A model generated the notes under the pieces. That model was not told the origin of the DNA. It did not search any database and worked only from the letters and a program-made list of their open reading frames with translations. A stretch of 64,000 nt of DNA. Origin: Parietaria judaica. Its lineage: Eukaryota > Streptophyta > Magnoliopsida > Rosales > Urticaceae. The stretch is taken from the NCBI GenBank assembly GCA_954871525.1, contig OX940870.1, positions 30,494,555 to 30,558,554 on the forward strand, given 5' to 3'. This document shows, one piece after another, positions 38,138 through 54,623 of the stretch (the stretch's first letter is position 1; each line of letters opens with the position of its first letter). Made by a program: the position numbers and the translations under genes.

Positions 38138-38668
38138 CATATATAACACTGCCTCTTGGTTTTTTATATATAAATGTAACAAATGTATCTCTTTCAAAAG
38201 TATTTCTTCATATTTACTTTTAATGCGTATTTTGTAGAGTATAGAAAAATTAAAACCCAAACCGAAAATTGCACTCCAGAGGTCCAAGAAAAATAAGGCC
38301 CACAAAATCGACTTTGACCATCTTTGGACAATTCACCCGAGCTAGTTCTAAAAGTCAAACTGGGCCCAACTCGAAAAGTCAACGGCCCGGTCAAAAAAGT
38401 CAACAGACTCAACTCGAAAAGTCAATTTGAGCCCACTCGGGAAAATTCATGCTTAAATATTGCTTCGGGGTGCGCCTCACACACCGAAGTCTAAAAAAAA
38501 CATGCATTTGGGACGCGCCGAGCGCCCTGAAAGGCCTGAAATTGGCCACTTATTTGCACACTTGACTCAATTTTGCCGCTATTATTCCTTATCAGAATTT
38601 AGAAGCTGCTGGCAACTTGGATTGGCGACTACTCTACATCAATTCATGGAGTTTTCTTAATACCCAGT

Positions 38669-38723
<55 letters not shown>

Positions 38724-39488
38724 TGGATTTAAAACTCAAAGCTCAAATTTCACAACCATATGCGTAGTTTAAATAATAAAGTTGAAAAAGCACTTGCTAT
38801 TGCTAACATATAAATTCTCAAACTAATCCTTCAAGTTACGTATATTTAAAAATAATATTTATATGATAAAAATTATTTTGATACGAAACTGGATAGATTA
38901 TTTTGATTTTGAGAATTAGTGAAAAACTTGAGTCGTTTACTAAAGTCTCCCTTTCATATCTATATTTTTATTTAAGAACCGGGTTTAAAATCGAAACTGG
39001 AAATTCTTATTTTAAAAATTAAAAATCAGATGTGAATTTTATTTTCCAAAACTCAGAATTCGGGTCTTGGTTCCGGGTTCGGAATTAATTGTTGTTCTCC
39101 GTTTTACCCTGTATATACTTTGTTTTAACATCACTGTGAGAGAAAATCAACTAAGTGAGAGCATGAATTAGAAACAAATCTTGAATACAACAACAATCAT
39201 TCTCAGAGTAGCAGCAAAAAGGGAAAATTTTGAATTGTGTAAGAGGTATAAATAATTGTGGTAAACAACCCTAATTCCTATGTTACATTCCATGGTAAGA
39301 AATCAAAACAAGGCTATGTCTTTAGATTGTGGGATACAAATATAACTTTTCCCGCTACTGTAATTTCTTGATAAGAAAGAGCTCAACATCGGATCCCGAG
39401 GGCGCACATACCGAACCATTTTTTTGCTCTTCATCTACTTAAGAGCCTGAACATCGAAGGGATTGAACCGGACACGATGAGCAGCTTG
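38138..39488. other. Intergenic region between LINE tail and mannosidase
   Basis: 38280-38450 carries several copies of AAAGTCAA-type phrases in GC-richer DNA. A (TAA)n microsatellite occupies about 38677-38723. The stretch 39300-39488 is the probable 3' untranslated region of the mannosidase gene. No other gene seen. Confidence 0.4.
38677..38723. repeat. (TAA)n microsatellite
   Basis: About 15 TAA units preceded by a short TA run. Confidence 0.9.
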
Positions 39489-43885
<4,397 letters not shown>

Positions 43886-45086
43886 TGGATCCGGAGCTTT
43901 CAGACCCAGAAGAACATCAAAACCCAGCAAAATGCGTCGATAATTCGAAGAAAATATAGAAGAATGGGTTCGATGAATGTGTTTCTTTCTATCTCTTTGA
44001 AATGCAGAGAGGAGGAGGACCTCCCGTTTCGTGAAGTCTACGTTTCGAATGGAAGAGAAACGCGAGGGTAAATTTGGAATGACACTTTGTTGTACACAGT
44101 ACAGAATCGAAGATAGAGGGAGAATAATTGTAAGCGAAGGTAATAAATTAGAGGAAGTTTATGACATAATAATATCTAAAAAAACTGCTAGAAAAACATA
44201 TCGCTTTTATATTTGTTAAATGTAGGTACTTTTACCGTTACATTTCATTCTGAACCCATGTCTTCTTGATTAGTCAAAATTTAAATAATTTTGCCACGAT
44301 TATCTCTTAAATAAATACCTAATTTTATTAGGTGCAGCGGACAATATATATGTTGTTTGGTTTGTAGCACTTTAAGACGGTATGAGTAAATTAGGTTTTT
44401 TTCAAATATTGTAACTTATGTATAAATACCGATAATACTGATGACGGATTGACGGTATTATCGATTTCGCGATATACCAAAAAAAAATCAAACGCCGTGA
44501 TCAGTAACAATTTTAAAACCTTGCATAAAATCCTATCAATTATACTGTTACTAACATTAATGATAAATTAACAGAGTTTTAGACTTTTAGTAAATAGTAA
44601 TATTTAAAATATAAATTATAAATAAATTAATTTACTTAAAATTTTAAGATTGGTACGAACTATATGGAATTTTGTAAGTTTAATTTTTTGTGCGGCACAA
44701 ACGGCAAGTAAGTGGGTTGAGTACTGACATGCATACTCGCATCGAGTTATCGACAATATTTCCCGGGATCTAGAACATTGCTTGTACCGGTAGCAGCCTG
44801 CCACTGATTGGCAGACACGGGATGTCTAGTTCAAGTCACAATGTATTGGGCATTGGCGATCGTTTTACTCTTTGTTCTATAGTTATCAAATTAGTCTTGC
44901 TCTACGATTTCTAGCACGTAATGGTTATATTATTTTTATTTTTTATTTTTTAAATGAATTCATTTAGAAACTACTATGTTGATGAAAAGCTAAGGGTGAA
45001 ACTTGATTACTAGAATGGGGCATTCCACGTCTGAGTTCAATTCTCGACCGTTTCTCGTCGACGGGGATAAATTGCAGTCGGATCCA
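43886..45086. other. Upstream region of the mannosidase and intergenic DNA
   Basis: Presumed mannosidase promoter and leader up to about 44100, then AT-rich DNA. A weak SINE-like stretch (B-box-like GAGTTCAATTCTC near 45033) precedes the next Mutator-like element. No gene seen. Confidence 0.4.
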
Positions 45087-46236
45087 TTCAAAATAGGGTT
45101 AATTACGGCAAAAATATCCAATTTTTGGTCAAATTCTCTGTTGTGTATACAACCTCCGTAAATGGCTGCAAAAGTACACAAACTTGGCATTTGGGAGTTG
45201 ACCGAGAAAATCTACCTATGTGGCAATCACCCTTTGCCACATGGCACTTGGCCGCCACGTGGCATGCCACGTAATTATTATTTTATTAAATGATTTAAAA
45301 ATATATATTTTTTTAAATTAAAAAAAATTATTTTAAAAAAACTTATTTTTAAAAAATTAAATTATTTTTTCATAATAACCAATAATGAATATTTAAACTT
45401 AAATATTCAGTATTAGTTTTGTTATTAAATATAATTATTCATTTTAGAAAAGTGGATCAAATGAAATAAATAAAGAAAAAAAATCACCGTTCACGGTTCA
45501 CTCAAGCTCCACTTCCGATCCGGTTCACGGGTGAAACGAAATCGCTTAATATGTTTAATAATGACCAATAATAATCATATGATTATTTAACGACAATTTT
45601 CAAAAAAAAGATAATATATAAATAAAAAAATATATTAAATAATTATTATTATTGTAATATGCAAACACAAAAAAAATATAATGCAAACAAATAAATTTTT
45701 TTTGTTAAATATAAATATGACTACTATTTTTTGTTTTTGAATAAGTGGTGTGTATTTAATTATGTGTTGACTTTTTAAACAATTTGTATGTGTTTATTTA
45801 GTTATTATTATTAAACGTATTAAACAATTTTATTCGACATGTGAACCAGATCGGAAATGGAGTTCAATTGAACCGTGAGCGGTGATTTTTATTTCATTCT
45901 ACCCACTTTTTAAAAAATAAATAATTATGACCAATAATGAATATTTAAATTTAAATATTCATTATTTTTTATTATTGGAAAAAATTATTTTTTATTAAAA
46001 AAAATAAAAAAATAAGTGTATTTAAAAAATATATTAAAAATATTAATTACGTGGAATGCCACGTGGCGATGTGGCATGCCATGTGGCAAAAGCTGATTGC
46101 CACATAGGTGGATTTTCTCGGTCAACTCCCAAATGTCAAGTTTGGGTACTTTTGCCGCCATTTACGGAGGTTGTATACACAACAGAGAATTTGATCAAAG
46201 ATTGAGTACTTTCGCCGCAATTAACCCTTCAAAATA
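45087..46236. mobile_element. Mutator-like foldback element with perfect 9-bp target duplication
   Basis: The element spans 45096-46227 (1132 bp), flanked by identical TTCAAAATA at 45087-45095 and 46228-46236. The ends are GGGTTAATTACGGC and GCCGCAATTAACCC. The arms are inverted repeats over most of the element: the outer 190 bp (with CTCGGTCAACTCCCAAATG) pair well, and inner blocks such as TCACCGTTCACGGTTCA (about 45484) pair with TGAACCGTGAGCGGTGA (about 45870). The centre is AT-rich. No coding capacity. Confidence 0.9.
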
Positions 46237-47787
46237 TGATATATTAGTGAGATAAATGACAAAAATAAATAGATATGGTGATTTGAATTTTGCACTACGT
46301 AATTATTAATCTAAAAAGTGATATAATACTAAGATGCAAAAATCAATTAAATAAAGACCGGGTGATTCCGAGAGTTTCTTAAATATTGGGTCTCGGTTAG
46401 TCAGCTTGCTAGACTTGCCAACTTTCGGCTCCAAGTGCAAGATTTATGTATTTGGGACTTGGGTCAATACTTTTAAATTTCTTAGCACGTTCGTAAATAA
46501 TTATAATCTATCAACACAATATTTTGTTTTAATTATAATCTTATATTTTTATTTTCTACAAGATACAAGAATAGTTTTTATTTTTATATAAATATAACTA
46601 TAGTCTATCAACACGATATTTTATTATTAGTGTGATTTTTTAGTATTTATTTATGTCTTTTGGTGATCATTAAGTATTTCTGAACTTATGTAGTCAAAAT
46701 ATTCAAAATTATTTTTCAATATTTTCGTCGGCATGCCCGTCAAATTTATGCGGTATTTGTGGCATTCGGCATGCCTTTTTTTCTTACTATTCTGCCAATA
46801 TTTTTGTCGATATATCACATGCCTGTAAAATAGAAGAAGCGAAATGACGTCGATATCGACATTTAGAACTTTGCTTGGGGCTCATGCATACTAACCTCGC
46901 TCGATGGGTTGAGTTGGTCTTGGAAAAAAATAATTTCCAATTAAGAGTTATCTTAGTTAAGTTCATTTAAAACTTAATTTACTTATACTAAATTTACGAG
47001 GAATCAAAAGCAACATTTTAAAAGTAATGCCAAAGTGGGCGGATATTTACTCTCGAAAGAATTAACAGCATCTCAAGATGTACGGAAAACTAAATTAAAG
47101 ATTTCACGCTTAAAGAGTCAATACCAACTAAAAATAACTAAGATATATTTTATCACAAAGTTTATCATAAATCTTGTTTATTGTTATTTAGATATCCAAT
47201 ACAAATGGTGAAGATAATGAACAATTTTCATAATTTTACCAAACATATCACTTTTATTAAGGGCGGCAATTTGAGGCTAAATACAACACAAATATGACAT
47301 GATGTAAATAAATTTGAGTCGACCATATTTTGTTTCTTCTTCAGAAAATAAAATAAAAAAAGTTAGGCTATTTTTTCCGTTAACGGCTACGTGGCGGACG
47401 TTAGCGGAAAAGTTCACGTTTTTTTGCAAATGTCAAGGTCAACACAGTTTGAGTACTTTTGCCACCATTTTTAATGGTTAGGTACACATGAGGCATATTG
47501 AAATCACGGATTTGAATCAAGTGGGGGCGGCCGTCCCCGCTCGGCCCTCAATAAATCCGCCCCTGGATATATTTACGGTACACACAAAAAAATCAACAAT
47601 AAAAAATTGTAATAGTACTGGTCCACACTCTGATTTATGTAAACTGTGATGACATTCAATTTAACAGCGGGGCTTTTTCGTCTTCAATTAAAAGAGCATA
47701 TTGGACTCTTATTTATTAATATCTTTAGTACACCAATTTTTTAATTTTTACAATAATAAATAAATACGATAGTTCAAGGGAAAAAGC
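46237..47787. other. Intergenic region between Mutator-like element and 4CL
   Basis: AT-rich DNA. About 47362-47490 resembles one arm of another Mutator-like element (CCGTTAACGGCTACGTGGC ... GAGTACTTTTGCCACCATTT) without a detectable partner. The last part is the 4CL 3' region. Confidence 0.4.
47362..47490. mobile_element. Single arm of a Mutator-like MITE (remnant)
   Basis: Wording such as TTGAGTACTTTTGCCACCATTT and GCAAATGTCAAGGTCAACA parallels the terminal arms of the complete elements in the window. No opposite arm or target duplication was found. Confidence 0.4.
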
Positions 47788-50700
47788 CTAAATAGGTTCT
47801 TGTGAGGCAAGCCTTGATGTCAACTCTTTCCTCAATATTTTGCCTGAAGGTCCTCTCGCGATTTTCTCTATGAAATATACCCGGTTGATTCTTTTGTAGA
47901 ACACTACCTGAATTATTACAAAAAAGTAAAATAAAAAATATAAATTCACGAGTTTATGCCAAAATAATATTTGTGTTTAATGGGGATCTAAATTTTTATC
48001 TTTGCTTTTTTATTTTGTTTTATGATAACAATATTGTATCTGTATGTACTTAAGGCATGTTATTTTTTTTAGGTTAATAGTGAAATATGTATCAAATGTT
48101 TTCATTTTTATGTGGCAATTTTTTATTTTTTTTTTTAATTTTTCAATGTCTATTTTTTTCTTCTTTTTATTTTATTTTCTATTTTTTCAATAAATTTTGA
48201 TTTTTCCAATAAACACGAGTCACTTGAAAAAAAATCAAACATTTTTCTCCCTTTTTTGTTGATGTGACTTTAACAATAAGTACATATGTTTTTTAAAGTA
48301 AAATAATAAACATTGAGAATTTTGGTGATGAAAAAAATTAAATTTATACCACAACAAAAATTCATATATTAGATACAAAAATTCATATAAATTTACCTGT
48401 TTAGATATGTAGAGTTTAATATCCTCTTCTGAAATGTCCGAGCCACTTGCTTTCACTACAAATGCAACAGGAACCTCTCCTGCTATTTCATCCTTCATAC
48501 TATAACATTTTAACACCAAAATATCAATAATAATAATAATTAATTGTGGCAATAATCAGCATAATATAACTCTAGCTAAACTCAAATTGAGTCACATTCA
48601 TAATTGTGAAGTCAAGTGCCCTATTTAGGGGTATAAAAAAAAACTAAAAAACCCGAATTGTGAGACCGAAAACCTTGTTACCAAAGACCCTAAAGACTAA
48701 ATAATACGGTCCGAGTTCATTAAACAATGTCTTCGGTCTATTTGGACTGCATTGGGTCTGCGATATTCGATTTCAATTTTGAGAACCGGTAATGAAGACC
48801 CATTTATACCGAAGACCCTATTTAACTATTAATCATTTTATAATAAATTTATATAAAAAGGGATAATAGCGGCAAAAGTGACCAAAGTTAGGCCAAGTGT
48901 GCAAATAAGTGGCTAAACCGATTTAATATCGGCATAAGTAGCCAAAGTTTACCAAACCGTGGACAGTACAAATTCCATCCATTTCATGTCAACGCCGTTA
49001 GCCACGTCAGCGCTAAAATCGTTATTTTTTCAATTGGTTTGAGATTTTAGGTCAATATATGAAAACATGATATGAACATCAAGAAGACTAATACTAAAAT
49101 CAACATTAAAAATAATATATGAATATCAAGAACACTATATGAACTTCAAAAATGTTACATGAACAATAAAAACAATATATCAACATCAATAGCACAAAAA
49201 ACTTCTCTAATAAATATAAAAATATTGCCATAAGCAAAAATACCCATTTAGCCACAAGTTTTTTTTTTAATTACTCATTGTGTGTATTAAAATGAACTAA
49301 AATATGTATGTTTTAAAACGTTTGTACAAAATAAAATTTTCGTTAATAATGTTGGCCTAACATTGTTAGTTAGAGTCGAGGCTAAAATCGAGACTTTGTA
49401 ATATTATTCTATTGAGATATATTTAATTGTTAGAGACCCGAAATTTTGTTTAAGGAAATACCCATTTAGCCACAATATATTTTTAAAAATATTACTCATT
49501 ATGTGTATTAAAATGTACCAAAATGGGTAGTGTTTTAAAAACTTTGTAAAAAAAGTGATAATCTCGTTAATAGTTTTGGCCTCATTGTTAGTTAGAGCCG
49601 GGACTAACGGCGTTGACATGAAATGGATGGAATTTGTACTGTCCACGGTTTGGTAAACTTTGGCTACTTATGCCGATATTAAATCGGTTTGGCCACTTAT
49701 TTGCACACTTGGCCTAACTTTGACCACTTTTGCCGCTATTATCCCATATAAAAATAATGTAACTTCCATGATAAATTAATTTTATTTCTAGATATTTGTT
49801 TTCTTTTATGTTTTGTTTATGGTTGTTCGGGTTTTTAATGTTTGTAGAATTTGGTTTTCACTTGGGTTATTAGGGTTATTCAACGTCGCCAACAAAAGGC
49901 TGGCAAGCAATCATTTACAAAATATAATTATGTTCTCGTGAGCAATGAATACATTTTACGCATTACTTTACATAAAAAATAAAAAAGTATTGTTGTTGAA
50001 GCTAAAGTTTAACGATATATATATATATATATATTTACTATATATGAGAGTTTAATTAGGTCCAAAACCGAATCTATGACCAAATTGTGGTCCTAAACAA
50101 GGTTTTCAGTATAAACGGTTCTGGTTCTTAAAGACAGGGTCTTCGGTTTTTTCAATTTCAAAAAATCAAATAATAGGGTCCAAGTCTTTTTAAGAGTAAA
50201 ACTTATATCGAAGACCGTGTTGTACAACCCTAGCCCTATTGAATTAACAATTAACAATATCCAAAGAGATTAAAAATTGTGAAAACAATTATTTCTTCAA
50301 ATACTCAACCAATTATTGTAGTAAAAATAAAACTTACGGTACAACTGCAGCTTCGTGTATGTCGGGATGTGCGACGAGCAAGGCTTCAAGCTCGGCCGGA
50401 GCCACTTGGAAGCCCTTGTATTTGATGAGCTCCTTTAGCCGGTCCACAATGAATACTTCGTCATCGTCGTCAACGTACCCAATGTCACCTGTGTGTAACC
50501 ATCCTTCTTCGTCTATTGTAGCCTTTGTTGACTCTTCATCGTTAAGATAACCTAGACACATGACCAAAATATATTTTGTTATTTTAATTGACATCTTATC
50601 AGTCTTCTAGTTTTTATTGCAAAAATGGAATGAAAATTCATTTTATTTTACCTTATTTACATGGACAAGATACAATAATTTGTTTTCAGTAATTTCTTGA

Positions 50701-53700
50701 AATTTTAGCGATGAAGTTTGTAGAGACTATTTTCGTTGCTTTAATGCTTTATTTAGGTATCATAGAGATCGAATTCAACACCTAAAAAATAAAAATTCAA
50801 GACTTAATGATCGAAGCTGCAATTTTCTGATATTCATATTGTCTTAATGAAATATTACTTCTAAATATTTATATTTTTTAATTGAAATATGGAGGTCAAA
50901 AACCTAATGAGTGAACACATAATTTTGTAATCATCGAGCTAAAAATTGATTTTCTGGATACTTGGGGTGAAGTTTAGCTATGAAGTCAATGTAAGAAAAT
51001 GTTTTGTGAATTGAAAATATGTGTTGAAGTTGAAGTTTGAACTATTTTTTTATACGACATTAATTTATAAACAATACATTGGGGGAAAGGGACATCATTC
51101 ATTAGGACGACACTGACGATGAAAACGACATAAAATTGAAAAGATTCCACAAGAACAGTGAAACTTCATTTAACAAAAACGACATGAAACCAAGGATTTG
51201 AATGCCGTTTTTTGCCGAAAAATCGTTTGCCGTTATCGACGGAGTAATCGTTTATCGATAGATTTATCGATAGAAAACCTATAAAAATTATCGTTTGCCG
51301 TTATCGAAACTTATCGAAATTATCGATGGATTAATCGGTTATCGATGGATTTATCGATGGAAAACCTATAAAAAATTAAAAAAATTAAAATAAAAATTAT
51401 TATTTACAAATTATAAGTTGTAACTTGTAAGTCAAAATGCTCTCTTTACTTATTTACTATTAGATAAAATATGCTTATTTGATAAATTTTGGAAAGAGTC
51501 AAAGTCATATTTTACTAATAAAAAATATTTTAAAATCACCAATTGTTAACTATATAAAATCTTCCCACTTGAAGATGTATCAAAAAAATTGAAGAACTAA
51601 CTCAATTTAACCAATTTCCTAAAGACATATATTTTTGCCTTAAAAGTTTGAAAACGTCAAATTACAAAACAAGTTATCCCAACCACACAATTTATGAATT
51701 ATATACAATATTATAAAATTAAATCACACCAAAAAAGTCGATTAACTAGCTCAATTAACCAATTTTTTGAAACATATGTACTTTTGCCGCAATAATTGAA
51801 CAATTCGGAAAAACGTCAAATTGCAAAACAAATTAAGTCAAACTCATATTTTCCTAATTATATACATTATTAAACAATGAAATTACATCAAAAATATTAA
51901 AAATATAGCTCAAGTTCAACAATTTCCGGAAAATAAATATTTTTACCGCAATTATATAACAATTCGAACAAACACTAAAAGCACCCCAATTATGCAAAAA
52001 AAGACTATTATAATTCATCCATATTCCTTAATAAACCTAAAAAAAATCAAATTCAACAATAACATTTGATTCAAAACCTAAAATGTATAATCAAAGTATC
52101 ATGAAACTCAAACTTGTACTTTCATTCAACCTAATAGCTTTCTATGTAACTGTATGAAATATAGAATAAAGTTGTGAAAATTTAACATGATTCATACATA
52201 TACAACATTTAAACTTCAAAACATTCAAGATCCACTAAAAAAAACCCTAAAAATACCTTTAAATTCTAAAATTAAAAGAAATTGGAACTTTTGTCGCGAA
52301 AAAGAAAAAACTATGCTGGGGTTGACTTATCGTTTCTGACCGAAAAGTAACAAGCTTTTCGAAAAAATACACTTGAAAACTTTGCTCGATAAGTGACTTG
52401 CTTTTCGAATCGAAAAATCGCGATAAGTATAAAACGACAACGATTAGAGGAGATAAGTTACCGAGAAGTGGTTTTCAGCGATTAATCGCTCGATTATCGC
52501 GAAATTTCGATCCTTGCATGAAAAAAATAAAATGTTTCCCACTACAAATGAAACAAGTGCCTTTAGAATAGGATTCGATTTTTGCGATAATCGTGCGATT
52601 AATCGTTGAAAACCACTTCTCGATAACTTATCTCCTCTAATCGTTATCTTTTATACTTATCGCGATTTTTCGATTCGAAAAGCAAGTCACTTATCTCTCA
52701 AACTTATCAAGTGTATTTTCTCGAAAAGCAAGCTACTTTTCGGTCAAAAACGATAAGTCGACCTGGTATAAATTTTTCTTTTTTGCGGCAAAAATTCCAA
52801 CTTCTTTTAATTTCTAAATTTAAAGATATTTTTAGGGGTTTTTTAGTAGATCTTGAGTGTTTTGATGTTTAAATGTTGTATATGTATGAATCATGTCAAT
52901 TTTTTTACATATTCACTCTATATTTGTAGTAGTTACTTAGAAAGCTATTAGGTTGAATGTAAGTTAAACTTTGAGTTTCATATTAGTTTAATTGTACATT
53001 TTACGTTTTGAATCAAATGTTGTAGCTAAAATTGATTTTTTTTTTTAAGTATATGATGGAATATAGATATATCAAGATGGTTTGTGTGATTTTTATTAAA
53101 TTTCTTGCAGATTTGGGTTATATTTAAGGATTTATGCAAATTATTTCTAATTGCGACAAAAGTACCAACTTCCTAAAAATAATGAATTTGAGATATATTT
53201 TTTTTAATGTAATTTCATTTTGTAACATTGTATATAATTAGGAAACTGTTCGTTTGACATAATTATTTTTGTAATTGATGTCTTTCTGAATTATGACCTT
53301 ATTGCGACAAAAGTACATATTTTTGGAAATTAGTTAAGTTAAGCTAGTTAGTCTTTTTTTTTTATGTAAAATCATTTTTTTTATTGTATAACTTATAAAA
53401 TGTGAGGTTGACATAATTATTTATAATTTGACGTTTTCCCGAATTGCAACCGTATTGCGGCAAAAGTAAATATTTGTTTGAAATTGGTTAAATTGAGCTA
53501 TTTCTTCGCTTTTTATGTAACTTCATTTTGTAACATTGTATATAATTCTAATACTGTGATTCTGACATAATTTGCTTTGTAATTTGACGTTTTTCAATTA
53601 TTGAGGAAAATATACATTTAGTATTTTATGTTATGAAAATATTTTATAAGTTTTCAATTATACAATTAATATTACAAGTTGGCAGTCCATTTGGCAGTTT

Positions 53701-54568
53701 AACGATGCCACATAAGCAGGATTTAACATCCCTAACGGAAGGACCAACGGATTTTACATTTAACAAAGATTGTGTATTTTTGCCCACACTTTGAAAGGTT
53801 GGGGACCTAAAACCCCTCTTGACCAAAGGTTGTGCATTATTGCCGCTATTAACCCTATTATTAATAAAGCTATAGCCAAGATGTCATGGGATTTTGAAAT
53901 GAAAAATACCACTGTTCAATAAAAATGACAGTTTAACTGAAAACAACAAACAAAACAATTAATATATGTATATATATTATATATAGTATACATATATAAA
54001 TCAATTTCGATTCATACAAGCAAATTAAGATGGCAGAACAAAAAAAATAGAGAGATGGGGAATTTGTACCTTTCATGTTTTGGCGTCCTCTGACGCAAAT
54101 TTCGCCGGCCTTGTTTCTAGGGAGCGAGACGCCGGTGGTGGGATCCACTATCTTCATCTCTGCATTTCTAACGACGGTTCCACATGCTCCGGACTTGATC
54201 GGAAAGGGTTCTTTCGCAAACGCCAGCGACCCCGATACCGCTCCCCCCTCCGTCATCCCATACCCCTGCCATCATTTATTTGGTAGTCTCATAGATATTT
54301 AATATATGTTTTAATTATTCAATTTTAGCTGTCTTTTTCTAAAAATGTTTTTAATGAATCAATCCATATTTTGATATAACCACTAAAACACCAAATTTGC
54401 AATCAAATGATCAACGGTATATATTTTATTTTAAAATACCATTCGGTTCACCAACCACTGATATGAACACTTTATTAGTGCCCTTAGATAAAGCGCACCA
54501 CAAACAATGTTATTCAATTGCTAAAGAAATGGTCGGTAGGTTTCACTTTCACCGTTTCAAGTATTGAA

Positions 54569-54623
<55 letters not shown>

